A stretch of DNA of 64,000 bases from Arthrobacter sp. zg-Y844. GTDB lineage: Bacteria; Actinomycetota; Actinomycetes; Actinomycetales; Micrococcaceae. The first letter of the stretch is position 1. Each line of letters begins with the position of its first letter. This document shows positions 52,477 to 62,670 of the stretch, one piece after another. Position numbers and translations under genes: made by a program. The notes beneath the pieces are model-generated. The model ran no database searches and was not told the origin of the DNA. It worked only from the letters and a program-made list of their open reading frames with translations. The stretch spans positions 620,001 to 684,000 of the forward strand of contig NZ_JANFLS010000001.1 of assembly GCF_024385465.1 (NCBI RefSeq), in the 5' to 3' direction.

Positions 52477-53582
52477 ACGCCACCTCCATCACCTACGCGT
52501 CCGCAGGAGTGGATGTCGAAGCCGGCGATAAAGCCGTTGAACTGATGAAGGCGGCCGTCAAGGCCACCCACAATCCGTCGGTGCTGGGCGGAGTGGGCGG
52601 TTTCGCCGGCCTTTACGATGCCTCGCGGCTGCTCAGCTACCGGAAGCCGCTGCTCGCAACGTCCACGGACGGCGTCGGAACCAAGGTTGCCATCGCGCAG
52701 GCCATGGACATCCACGACACCATCGGCTTCGATCTCGTGGGCATGGTGGTGGACGACATCGTGGTGGTGGGAGCCGAGCCGTTGTTCATGACGGACTACA
52801 TCGCCTGCGGCAAGGTGGTGCCGGAGCGCATCGCCGACATAGTCCGCGGCATCGCGGCGGCCTGCGAGGTGGCCGGCACGGCGCTGGTCGGCGGGGAAAC
52901 CGCCGAGCATCCGGGCCTGCTGGGTGAGCACGAGTACGACGTCGCGGGCGCTGCCACGGGCGTGGTGGAGGCGGACCGGCTCCTCGGCCCGGACCGGGTG
53001 CGCCGCGGCGACGTAGTCATCGGTATGGCATCTTCGGGGATCCACTCCAACGGCTACTCCCTGGTCCGCCGCGTCATCAACCATGCCGGGTGGCAGCTTG
53101 AACGCCAGGTTTCCGAACTGGGACGCACCCTGGGCGAGGAACTGCTCGAACCTACCCGCGTCTACGCCGCGGATTGCCTTGACCTCGCCCGCTACGAGGC
53201 GGCCGGAGTGCATGGTTTCAGCCACGTGACCGGCGGCGGGTTGGCAGCAAACCTGGCCCGTGTGCTGCCGAAGGGGTTGCAGGCCACGGTGGACCGCTCC
53301 ACCTGGGAACTGCCGCCGGTGTTCAAGCTGATCGCTGAACTGGGCAACGTGCCTCAGCCGGACCTTGAACGGACGCTGAACCTCGGTGTCGGCATGGTGG
53401 CGATCGTCGATGCAGGAAGCGCGGAGGCCGCCCTCGAGCGCCTCGCGGCCCGCGGCGTCCCTGCATGGGTCATGGGCACCGTCGGCGGGATTGAAACGCC
53501 GTCCGGCGCCGATTCCGATTTTGTGCAGGGCGCCAAGGGCGTCGACGGCGGTGCCGTCCGCTTGGTCGGGACCTACGCCTGA
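52473..53582 (+). CDS. purM: Phosphoribosylformylglycinamidine cyclo-ligase (AIR synthetase)
   Basis: 369 aa; makes aminoimidazole ribonucleotide. PurM/PurL-superfamily motifs: ITYASAGVDVEAGDKAVELM, STDGVGTKVAIAQ, GMVVDDIVVVGAEPLFMTDY, LVGGETAEHPGLL, GMASSGIHSNGYSLVR and HVTGGGLAANLARVL. Co-translated with purF (4-bp overlap). The unit ends at a strong terminator. Confidence 0.97.
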   Translation: MNATSITYASAGVDVEAGDKAVELMKAAVKATHNPSVLGGVGGFAGLYDASRLLSYRKPLLATSTDGVGTKVAIAQAMDIHDTIGFDLVGMVVDDIVVVGAEPLFMTDYIACGKVVPERIADIVRGIAAACEVAGTALVGGETAEHPGLLGEHEYDVAGAATGVVEADRLLGPDRVRRGDVVIGMASSGIHSNGYSLVRRVINHAGWQLERQVSELGRTLGEELLEPTRVYAADCLDLARYEAAGVHGFSHVTGGGLAANLARVLPKGLQATVDRSTWELPPVFKLIAELGNVPQPDLERTLNLGVGMVAIVDAGSAEAALERLAARGVPAWVMGTVGGIETPSGADSDFVQGAKGVDGGAVRLVGTYA

Positions 53583-53602
53583 GCGCTCCGGCCGGGTAGA
53601 GC

Positions 53603-53637
53603 AAGGCCCCGCACCGGATACGCCGGTGCGGGGCCTT
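53603..53637. terminator. Intrinsic terminator after purM
   Basis: AAGGCCCCGCACCGG (53603-53617) and CCGGTGCGGGGCCTT (53623-53637) form a perfect 15-bp stem with a 5-nt loop. A second smaller stem, TCAGCGGA/TCCGCTGA (53674-53704), may serve the leftward DUF3073 gene. Confidence 0.9.
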
Positions 53638-53741
53638 GACCTAAGAGAAACCTACTTACAGGCTTAACGCCAATCAGCGGACCCACCCTAAGGTGATCCG
53701 CTGAAGGAGGCAATTGGCCAACGTCGTTGAGGAAATTACCG

Positions 53742-53975
53742 CTAGCCTACGCGGCGGTTACCCTCATCATCGTCATCGTCGCCAAATTGATCCGCGTACT
53801 TATCTTCGTACGCCGAGTAGTCGGGCTCAGCCGGCTCCTCGGGATATCGACTGGATGGACGACTCGTCGGTCCTGAGAGCTCACGCTGCAGCGCCGAGTA
53901 GTCCGTGGCCGGGGTGAAGTACTTCATCTCCCGAGCCTGCTTGGTTGCTTTTGCCTTTTGACGGCCGCGCCCCAT
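53742..53975 (-). CDS. DUF3073 protein (77 aa)
   Basis: 77 aa from ATG 53975: MGRGRQKAKATKQAREMKYF, TPATDYSALQRELS, then an acidic tail (DQFGDDDDDEGN). This is the conserved actinobacterial DUF3073 pattern: a basic N-terminus, then an acidic C-terminus. Function unknown. The frame is open to 54137 but the family begins at MGRGRQKAKATK. Highly charged, likely cytoplasmic; expression cannot be deduced. Confidence 0.9.
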   Translation of the reverse strand: MGRGRQKAKATKQAREMKYFTPATDYSALQRELSGPTSRPSSRYPEEPAEPDYSAYEDKYADQFGDDDDDEGNRRVG

Positions 53976-54252
53976 GGCGTGACCCCCTTTTTGCGTCGAT
54001 CCGGAGGTTAGTCGTTCGGGCAGATGAACGAGGGCCCCGGAATATTTGGTCAATTTGTCGTAAGTACAGGTTACATGTTTTCCCGCTGGCTTGTGCCCCC
54101 TTGACCGCGGCGAGGAGTATTCCCGGGGCATTAGCACAGGGCCTCCGGCACGCCGGTCCCTGCGCCCACCCTCTGATATTGGCTAAAGTCAGGGGTAGAG
54201 ACAGTTTTGGGGTGCATCATGCCACCGCCTACAGGGAGGACAGACGTTCACC

Positions 54253-55860
54253 ATGAGCGATCAGAAAAGTACACCGGAAGCGGTTTATCCGCCGCCGGAG
54301 AAGGACAGTACGCCGGGAGCCCTCCCCGATCTGAGCGCGCATTCGGACTCCCCCGCGTGGCTCTCCGAAGACGGAAACCACGACGCCGGTGTCTGGGAAC
54401 GCAGTTTCGAGGGTGCCGGGGAGCCTGACATGGCTGCCGAAGGGGCTGACGGCGCGGGCTCCGCAGCGACTGCACTGGCTACGGACGCCGGAACTGAACG
54501 CGACGGTGACGAAACCGCTGCGTTGGAGCTTCCCGCGGAGCCGGTGGTGGTGGCACCCGAGGACCTCGAACTGGAAGAACCCTCCCTGGCCGAGCCGGCC
54601 CTGAGTGAGGACGCCGTGGAAGCAGCGGCCCTCGACCAGGTTGCCTCGGAAACCGCTGCAGCCGAGGCCAACGCGGCGGAAGCAGGGCGCCTGTCCGGAC
54701 TTGAACCGGCTCCTGCCGGGACCGAAGTCCAGGTGGACGCTAACGCCGCCGGCACCGATGGGCCTGGAGAAACTGACGAGACGACCGCTCTTTCCGGTTC
54801 AACACCCGAAGATGGCGAGGCAACGGCCTCCGGTTCAGCTGCCGGTACCGCTGCGGCCGACGGCGCGGAGGCTGAAGCCGTGCCACACGGCACCGACGGT
54901 ACGGAAGACGCCGCGGACCACGGTGACGGTGCAGATAACTCCAACGCCGAGGGCACCGAGACTGAAGCCGTGCCCGACAGCACCGACGAGGCTGAGGGCC
55001 CCAAAGCCGATGGCGGCGAAGGTGAAGCCGCCGCAGGGCTAGACGTTCCGGCGCCCGGTGAAACACCTGAACCGGCCGCTGAAGCGGAGCAGGAGCCGTC
55101 CGGAGGGGACACTGAACCGCATCCCCTGCATGGCATCAACGCGGCCGCACCGATGACCGCCGCACCCCAGGAGCGCGCAGTCGCCCCGGTTGCTGCGTCC
55201 GGCGAACCGGAGCCCGTTACGGCAGCTGTGCCGGCGGGCGACACCCGCCGGTCACGCCGGCTGGCCGAAAGCCAGGCAGCGGGGGCAACAGCAGCATCCA
55301 GGCAGCCCGGCGCAGCCTCCGGCACCACGGCCTCCGCAACAGGGGCAGGGACGGCGGCAGCCATCGCTCCCGCCGCGGCAAAGGGCAGCGGCAAGGGCAA
55401 GAGCAACACCCGCCTGCTTCTGGTACTCGGCGGCGTTGTGCTCGCCGCCGTCGTCGCCATCCTGCTTTTCGTGTTCGTCTTTAACGACAAAGAGGAAGGC
55501 GTCATCTCCGAGGATGTGAGCCCCCTGGAGCTGGTGGAGGGCGCGTGCCTGAAGGATTGGGACGACGTCAACTCCGGCGCCACCGTAGTCACCTGCGAAA
55601 CGCCGCACAACGCCCAGCTGGTCGCCACCGACAGCTACACCGAGGATGCTGCCTTCCCCGGCACCGGCGCCCTGGAGGAGCGGGTCAACGAGGTCTGCAA
55701 GGCCGTGGAGTATGCCGACGCCGCCGCGGAGTCCCCGGGCTTGAAGCTGACCAAGTCCATCCCCACCGAGCAGACCTGGGCCTCCGGCGACCGCCGCGTG
55801 GACTGCATTGTTTTCGCCCCCGAGGGCCAGGACCTCACCGAGTCCCTGGTGCAGGAGTAA
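54253..55860 (+). CDS. Septum-formation-type membrane protein with long acidic linker
   Basis: 535 aa with GGGAGGACAG upstream of ATG 54253. Residues ~1-380 are an extremely acidic, Ala/Glu/Gly/Thr-rich low-complexity region (e.g. DGAEAEAVPHGTDGTEDA) with no domain, ending in a basic stretch (TRRSRRLAESQ). One membrane helix at ~386-410 (LLLVLGGVVLAAVVAILLFVF) is followed by an extracytoplasmic domain EGACLKDWDDVNSGATVVTC ... CKAVEYADAAAE ... VDCIVFAPEGQ with four cysteines, the actinobacterial septum-formation family. Topology: acidic N-terminus inside, cysteine domain outside. Function unproven. Monocistronic, terminated at 55894-55930. Confidence 0.82.
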   Translation: MSDQKSTPEAVYPPPEKDSTPGALPDLSAHSDSPAWLSEDGNHDAGVWERSFEGAGEPDMAAEGADGAGSAATALATDAGTERDGDETAALELPAEPVVVAPEDLELEEPSLAEPALSEDAVEAAALDQVASETAAAEANAAEAGRLSGLEPAPAGTEVQVDANAAGTDGPGETDETTALSGSTPEDGEATASGSAAGTAAADGAEAEAVPHGTDGTEDAADHGDGADNSNAEGTETEAVPDSTDEAEGPKADGGEGEAAAGLDVPAPGETPEPAAEAEQEPSGGDTEPHPLHGINAAAPMTAAPQERAVAPVAASGEPEPVTAAVPAGDTRRSRRLAESQAAGATAASRQPGAASGTTASATGAGTAAAIAPAAAKGSGKGKSNTRLLLVLGGVVLAAVVAILLFVFVFNDKEEGVISEDVSPLELVEGACLKDWDDVNSGATVVTCETPHNAQLVATDSYTEDAAFPGTGALEERVNEVCKAVEYADAAAESPGLKLTKSIPTEQTWASGDRRVDCIVFAPEGQDLTESLVQE

Positions 55861-55893
55861 GCGGGTACGGGAGTAAGCGCAGCCAAACAGCAC

Positions 55894-55930
55894 AAAGGCG
55901 CGCGGCGGGCATCATCCGCCGCGCGCCTTT
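55894..55930. terminator. Bidirectional terminator between septum-formation gene and clpB
   Basis: AAAGGCGCGCGGCGG (55894-55908) pairs perfectly with CCGCCGCGCGCCTTT (55916-55930) with a 7-nt loop. Confidence 0.92.
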
Positions 55931-55942
55931 TGGTCTTCGGAC

Positions 55943-58564
<2,622 letters not shown>

Positions 58565-58612
58565 GGTGGCTCCTCAAAACCTCAGCGAAGAATGCTTCCG
58601 CAATGCTAAACA

Positions 58613-58637
58613 AAGTTGAGTCTAGTTCGCTCAACTT
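58613..58637. promoter_or_regulatory. HAIR-type (HspR) operator upstream of clpB
   Basis: AAGTTGAG (58613-58620) and CTCAACTT (58630-58637) are perfect inverted repeats with 9-bp spacing, giving TTGAGT-N7-GCTCAA, one mismatch from the HspR-binding HAIR consensus CTTGAGT-N7-ACTCAAG core. Confidence 0.75.
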
Positions 58638-58679
58638 TTGAAGTAAAGTTCCCTACCGCACCACCGCGGCTGGGGACGC

Positions 58680-59276
58680 CTAGGGGATGTGCTCCCGGTC
58701 GAATTCGTCTGCCGTCCTTCGCCAGCGTTCGTTCCGCGCTTCAAAGAGCTGTGCCAGCGGCCCGGCTGCTTCGATTTCAAAACGGATCCCGGGCGGCTCC
58801 TCGGGGATATTCCCGGCCAGGTACTCTTCCAGGACGTCGAGGAAGTATTCCCACCCCGCACCGCCGGTCCAGAGTCCTGCGCCGGGGGCCGCGGTTACCG
58901 CGAATCCCTTGCGCACCGAGGCGTACCGCAGTTCCAGCCGGGTATCGCCGTTCTCCCCGGTCAGGTGAAATTCCACCTCGGCAGCGGAGGTTCCTTCCCG
59001 CGCCCAGGACACGGTCAGAAGGCGGGGGCCGTCACAACGGAGGATCGCTCCGTGGGATCCGTCCGGGAGACTGTAGGTGCCGCCTCGCCGCAGGTCCCCT
59101 TCGGGAAGCGCCACCCATTGACCCAATCGTTCCGGATCCGCGAGCGCGGACCACACTTCTCCGATGGGGTATGGAATATCGCGTGCCATGACGATCATCA
59201 GTGCGTGGCCGGCCTGGATCTGCCGCCGCCCGTAGGACCGCACCGTCTTCTCGAGAATTATGTCCAGATCGGACAT
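58680..59276 (-). CDS. SRPBCC (AHSA1-like/START-type) protein
   Basis: 198 aa from ATG 59276 (AGGAG upstream). After ~25 residues it shows the SRPBCC/AHSA1 pattern VMARDIPYPIGEVWSALADPERLGQWV, then LRRGGTYSLPDGSHGAIL and TVSWAREGTSAAEVEFHL, ending GAGWEYFLDVLEEYL. A hydrophobic-cavity beta grasp fold that binds lipids, polyketides or interacts with Hsp90-type proteins; ligand unknown. Upstream sequence open to 59549 lacks family resemblance. It lies between clpB and the divergent lipoprotein PBP gene. Confidence 0.85.
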   Translation of the reverse strand: MSDLDIILEKTVRSYGRRQIQAGHALMIVMARDIPYPIGEVWSALADPERLGQWVALPEGDLRRGGTYSLPDGSHGAILRCDGPRLLTVSWAREGTSAAEVEFHLTGENGDTRLELRYASVRKGFAVTAAPGAGLWTGGAGWEYFLDVLEEYLAGNIPEEPPGIRFEIEAAGPLAQLFEARNERWRRTADEFDREHIP

Positions 59277-59593
59277 TTTGCCCACTCCTGCCGTAGAACA
59301 ACCGGCAACCGATCCGGTCCTCCAGCGGCCTTTGCGGCCGTTCCGGCTGTCCGCAGGTGCCGGTGGAAGCGAGTTGTATTTATAAGGCCACGTCCCTGGC
59401 CGTTTCCAAAAACCGTAGCAGGGAAAACATGCCCTGCACAGGGTTCCCGACCGGGGCAAACCGGCCCCGGGATCACAGCAGACGGGCACCGATGGTGAGC
59501 CGCATCGAGGAAATCGGAACAGCGCAAATCCCTTTGATAGATTCCGCACCGTCCTTTGCGTGTCCCGAATCCATAGTCGGGACCCACCCCGGG

Positions 59594-59599
59594 TAGCCT
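59594..59599 (+). promoter_or_regulatory. -10 hexamer of the lipoprotein PBP gene (leaderless type)
   Basis: TAGCCT six bases before ATG 59606. Confidence 0.5.
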
Positions 59600-59605
59600 G
59601 TGCGG

Positions 59606-61561
59606 ATGGGGAAAAACCGTACTTCCGTTTCCGTCCTTGCCGTGGCCGCCCTGGCCCTGACCCTGGTGTCCTGCTCGGGGGACAAGCCGGCGCCTGACAA
59701 CGCCGCCGCCGAATTGGCGGAGGGCCTGAGCCAGATGGATGTTTCGGCGTCTGCCTTTACGGCGGGCACCCCCGCCGACGTGAATGCCGAGCTGGAAGAG
59801 CTGCTCGCCGGCATGGGCCCGATCCGCCCTGCCGTCGCGGTGGCCGGCGTTGAGGAAGACGAGGACGACGACGCCGCCGCCACCGCACGGCTGACCTATG
59901 CCTGGGACGTCAACAGTGATTCGGAGCCCGACTGGACCTATGAGAGTTCCGCCCAGCTCCGCCGCGGTGAAGACGACAAGTGGCTGGTTGAGTGGGCACC
60001 ATCGGTACTGTTCAGTCCCCTTGTCGACGGCGATCGGCTGGTCCGCTCCACTACTCCAGGCGGCCGCGCAGACATCCTCGACCGCAACGGGGAACCGCTG
60101 ATGAACGCGCGGCCGGTGCTCCGCATCGGCATCAACAAGCCGGACCTCTCCGAGGAGCAGTATGCGTCCTCGTCGGCGGCACTGGCCGAACTGGTGGGGC
60201 TGGACCCATCCTCGTACACCGCCCAGGTGCAGGCCTCCGGCCCCGAAGCCTTTGTCGAGGCGCTTGTCCAGCGTGAGGAAGCTGAGGGACCGGCAACCCC
60301 GGCGGCCATCGAAGCCATCCCCGGCGCACTTGCCATACCCGCGCAGCGGATCCTGGCGCCCACCCGCAGCTTTGCCCGTGCCCTGCTGGGCACAGTGGGC
60401 GAGGCGACTGCGGAATTGGTTGAGGAATCCGAGGGCAGGGTGTCCGCCGGGGACCAGACCGGTCTGTCCGGGCTGCAGAAGCAGTACAACCCGCAGCTCC
60501 AGGGCAGTCCCGGCGTAACAGTCACCGTCGAAAATGCAGCCGGAACCAGCGACACCGTCAAGAGCATCGACCCGCAGACGGGTGCTGATCTGCAGACCAC
60601 CCTGGATCCACGGCTGCAGCAGCTGGCTGAGGAAGTCCTGGAGCAGGAGCCGTCGGCGTCCGCCATCGTGGCCATCCAGCCCTCCACCGGCGAAATCCTG
60701 ACCGTGGCGAACGGCCCCGGCAGCGAAGGCCAGCAAACCGCCCTCCTGGGCCAGTACCCGCCGGGATCCACGTTCAAGACAGCCACCGCGCTGGCAATGC
60801 TGCGTAACGGCACCACACCGGACAGCACTGTGGAGTGCCCGTCCGAACTTAACGTCGACGGCCGGAAGTTCAACAACGTCCCCGGCTACCCGGCCGAGGC
60901 CACTGGCAGCATCCCGCTGCGCACGGCATTCGCGAACTCGTGCAACACTGCCTTCCTCAATGCCCAGGGCACCGTTTCCCAGCAGGGCCTCTCCGCTGCC
61001 GCCGGAGACCTGGGTATCGGTGTGGATGCTTCGATCGGCACGGACGCTTTCCTGGGCTCCGTGCCGGCGGAGGCTGAAGGCACCGAACATGCAGCCTCGC
61101 TGATCGGACAGGGGCAGGTCCTGGTCTCCCCGCTCGCCATGGCGGTTGCCGGTGCCTCTATCGGCAAGGGTGAACGGGTCTCCCCCACGCTGATCCGGGA
61201 ATCCGCCTCGCCGGCCCCGGCCGGCGGGTCCGCTTCGGCTTCTCCCACCGCTTCCGCTCCGGAAACGACAGCTCCGGTGCCGGGGAACCTCACGGCAGAG
61301 GAAGCCGCATCGCTGCGGGAAATGATGCGCGCCGTCGTCGCCGAAGGCGGAGTGCAGATGCTGCTCGGCGTGCCGGGCGAACCCGTGCTCGCCAAGACCG
61401 GAACCGCTGAGTTCGGCAGCCAGACGCCGCCGGAAACCCACGCATGGGTGCTGGCGATCCAGGGCGACCTGGCCGTTGCGGTGTTCGTGGAGCAGGGTGA
61501 GCGGGGCTCCACCTCAGGCGGGCCGCTGATGAAGGCCTTCCTTGAGGGCGCCCAGGGCTAA
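59606..61561 (+). CDS. Penicillin-binding lipoprotein (class B, MecA-N-like)
   Basis: 651 aa from ATG 59606 (an ATG at 59600 overlaps the -10). Lipoprotein signal SVLAVAALALTLVSCSGDKP: lipobox LVSC places the lipidated cysteine near residue 23. An NTF2-like MecA_N domain (residues ~30-150) and dimerisation region precede the transpeptidase: S388 in GSTFKTATALAML, SCN in ANSCNTAFLNAQG, and KTG in LAKTGTAEFGSQ. The family includes the lipoprotein PBP Rv2864c. A ~35-residue Ser/Ala/Pro-rich insert (ASPAPAGGSASASPTASAPE) lies between SCN and KTG blocks. Peptidoglycan cross-linking, outer face of the membrane. Confidence 0.93.
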   Translation: MGKNRTSVSVLAVAALALTLVSCSGDKPAPDNAAAELAEGLSQMDVSASAFTAGTPADVNAELEELLAGMGPIRPAVAVAGVEEDEDDDAAATARLTYAWDVNSDSEPDWTYESSAQLRRGEDDKWLVEWAPSVLFSPLVDGDRLVRSTTPGGRADILDRNGEPLMNARPVLRIGINKPDLSEEQYASSSAALAELVGLDPSSYTAQVQASGPEAFVEALVQREEAEGPATPAAIEAIPGALAIPAQRILAPTRSFARALLGTVGEATAELVEESEGRVSAGDQTGLSGLQKQYNPQLQGSPGVTVTVENAAGTSDTVKSIDPQTGADLQTTLDPRLQQLAEEVLEQEPSASAIVAIQPSTGEILTVANGPGSEGQQTALLGQYPPGSTFKTATALAMLRNGTTPDSTVECPSELNVDGRKFNNVPGYPAEATGSIPLRTAFANSCNTAFLNAQGTVSQQGLSAAAGDLGIGVDASIGTDAFLGSVPAEAEGTEHAASLIGQGQVLVSPLAMAVAGASIGKGERVSPTLIRESASPAPAGGSASASPTASAPETTAPVPGNLTAEEAASLREMMRAVVAEGGVQMLLGVPGEPVLAKTGTAEFGSQTPPETHAWVLAIQGDLAVAVFVEQGERGSTSGGPLMKAFLEGAQG

Positions 61562-61577
61562 CCGCGAAGGGAACGGC

Positions 61578-62042
61578 TCAGGAGGGCCACTGCTGCCGGG
61601 GTGCAACCCGGCCCTGGTAGCCCGGCTGCCGGTACGCGTTCCCGGCGTACGGAGTGATCTGCCAGGTGTCCGTAGGCACTATGACCTTGCCCAGCGGCAT
61701 CAGCGAAATCGGCAGCATCTTCAAATTCGCGATGCCCAGCGGAATCCCGACGATGCTCACGAACATGGGGATGGCCGTCAGGATGTGTCCAATGGCGATC
61801 CAGATGCCGGCCAGCAGCAGCCAGATGATGTTTCCCAGCAGGCTGAGCGGGCCGGTGAACCCGCCCCGGTCCACGACCGTCCGACCGAACGGCCAGAGCG
61901 CATAGTTGGCGATGCGGAAGGATGCGATACCGAACGGGATGGTGACAATCAGCAGGCAGCAGATCACACCCGCCAGTGCATAACCGAGGGCAAGCCAGAT
62001 ACCGCCGAACAGAAGCCAGATGACGTTCAGGATCGCTTTCAT
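61578..62042 (-). CDS. YccF-domain inner-membrane protein
   Basis: 154 aa from ATG 62042. Two homologous YccF repeats, each with hydrophobic helices plus a signature: IWLLFGGIWLALGYALAG ... IPFGIASFRIANYALWPFGR and IIWLLLAGIWIAIGHILTAI ... IPLGIANLKMLPISLMPLGK. Function unknown in E. coli. Frame open to 62618, but that is an antisense extension through the PPOX-type gene, without family similarity. Convergent with the PBP gene. Confidence 0.9.
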   Translation of the reverse strand: MKAILNVIWLLFGGIWLALGYALAGVICCLLIVTIPFGIASFRIANYALWPFGRTVVDRGGFTGPLSLLGNIIWLLLAGIWIAIGHILTAIPMFVSIVGIPLGIANLKMLPISLMPLGKVIVPTDTWQITPYAGNAYRQPGYQGRVAPRQQWPS

Positions 62043-62117
62043 GGCTCCATTGTTCTCTACCCGGTACTGATTAGCCACGGCTTCGCCGCCTGCATACCCG
62101 CCCGCCTGCACCTGTCC

Positions 62118-62123
62118 TAGACT
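62118..62123 (+). promoter_or_regulatory. -10 hexamer of the PPOX-type gene (leaderless type)
   Basis: TAGACT six bases before ATG 62130. Confidence 0.55.
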
Positions 62124-62129
62124 GGCGCC

Positions 62130-62591
62130 ATGCCGATCAGCGACGAGAACCCCGCAGACCACCTGACTTCCAGCCAGTGCTGGACCTACGTCCGACAAGC
62201 CAAGTTCGGCCGGCTCGCCGTAATTGTCGACGGACATCCCGAAATTTTCCCCGTTAACTTCGCCGTTGACCACGGCACGGTGGTTTTCCGCACCGCGACC
62301 GGAACCAAGCTGGCCGGCGCGCTCTCGGGCAATCGGGTTGCGTTCGAAATTGACGGTTACGATGACACGCTGTCCTCCGCCTGGAGCGTGGTGCTCAAGG
62401 GCGGCGCCACCCTGCTCGAAGACTTCTCGGAGATCCTGGATTCCGAGGAACTCCCGCTCTTCCCCTGGCAGGCGGGGACGAAAAACGCGTTTGTCCGCAT
62501 TGATCCGGAACTGACAACCGGCCGCCGGTTCCTTCTCTCCAATGCTGCCCGCCGCAATGTGCTGCGTGGAATGGGGCTCTACACGGAGTAG
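62130..62591 (+). CDS. Pyridoxamine-5'-phosphate-oxidase-like (PPOX) flavoprotein
   Basis: 153 aa. Split-barrel fold pattern: CWTYVRQAKFGRLAVIVDGHPEIFPVNFAVDHGTVVFRTATGTKLAGAL (shown as parts), VAFEIDGYDD, WSVVLKGGATLLED. This is the PPOX_2-like/ F420- or FMN-binding group (nitroreductase-like HugZ relatives) and not a true PdxH. Cofactor and substrate are unknown. Monocistronic: own -10 and a terminator at 62618-62654. Confidence 0.88.
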   Translation: MPISDENPADHLTSSQCWTYVRQAKFGRLAVIVDGHPEIFPVNFAVDHGTVVFRTATGTKLAGALSGNRVAFEIDGYDDTLSSAWSVVLKGGATLLEDFSEILDSEELPLFPWQAGTKNAFVRIDPELTTGRRFLLSNAARRNVLRGMGLYTE

Positions 62592-62617
62592 CCCGCTCGC
62601 GCGTAAAGCAGACGCCA

Positions 62618-62654
62618 AAAGAGGCGCCGCACCTCGTGGGTGCGGCGCCTCTTT
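62618..62654. terminator. Terminator between PPOX-type and DEAD-box genes
   Basis: AAAGAGGCGCCGCACC (62618-62633) and GGTGCGGCGCCTCTTT (62639-62654) form a perfect 16-bp stem, usable by both convergent genes. Confidence 0.92.
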
Positions 62655-62670
62655 CGGCTGTTGCTATGCC

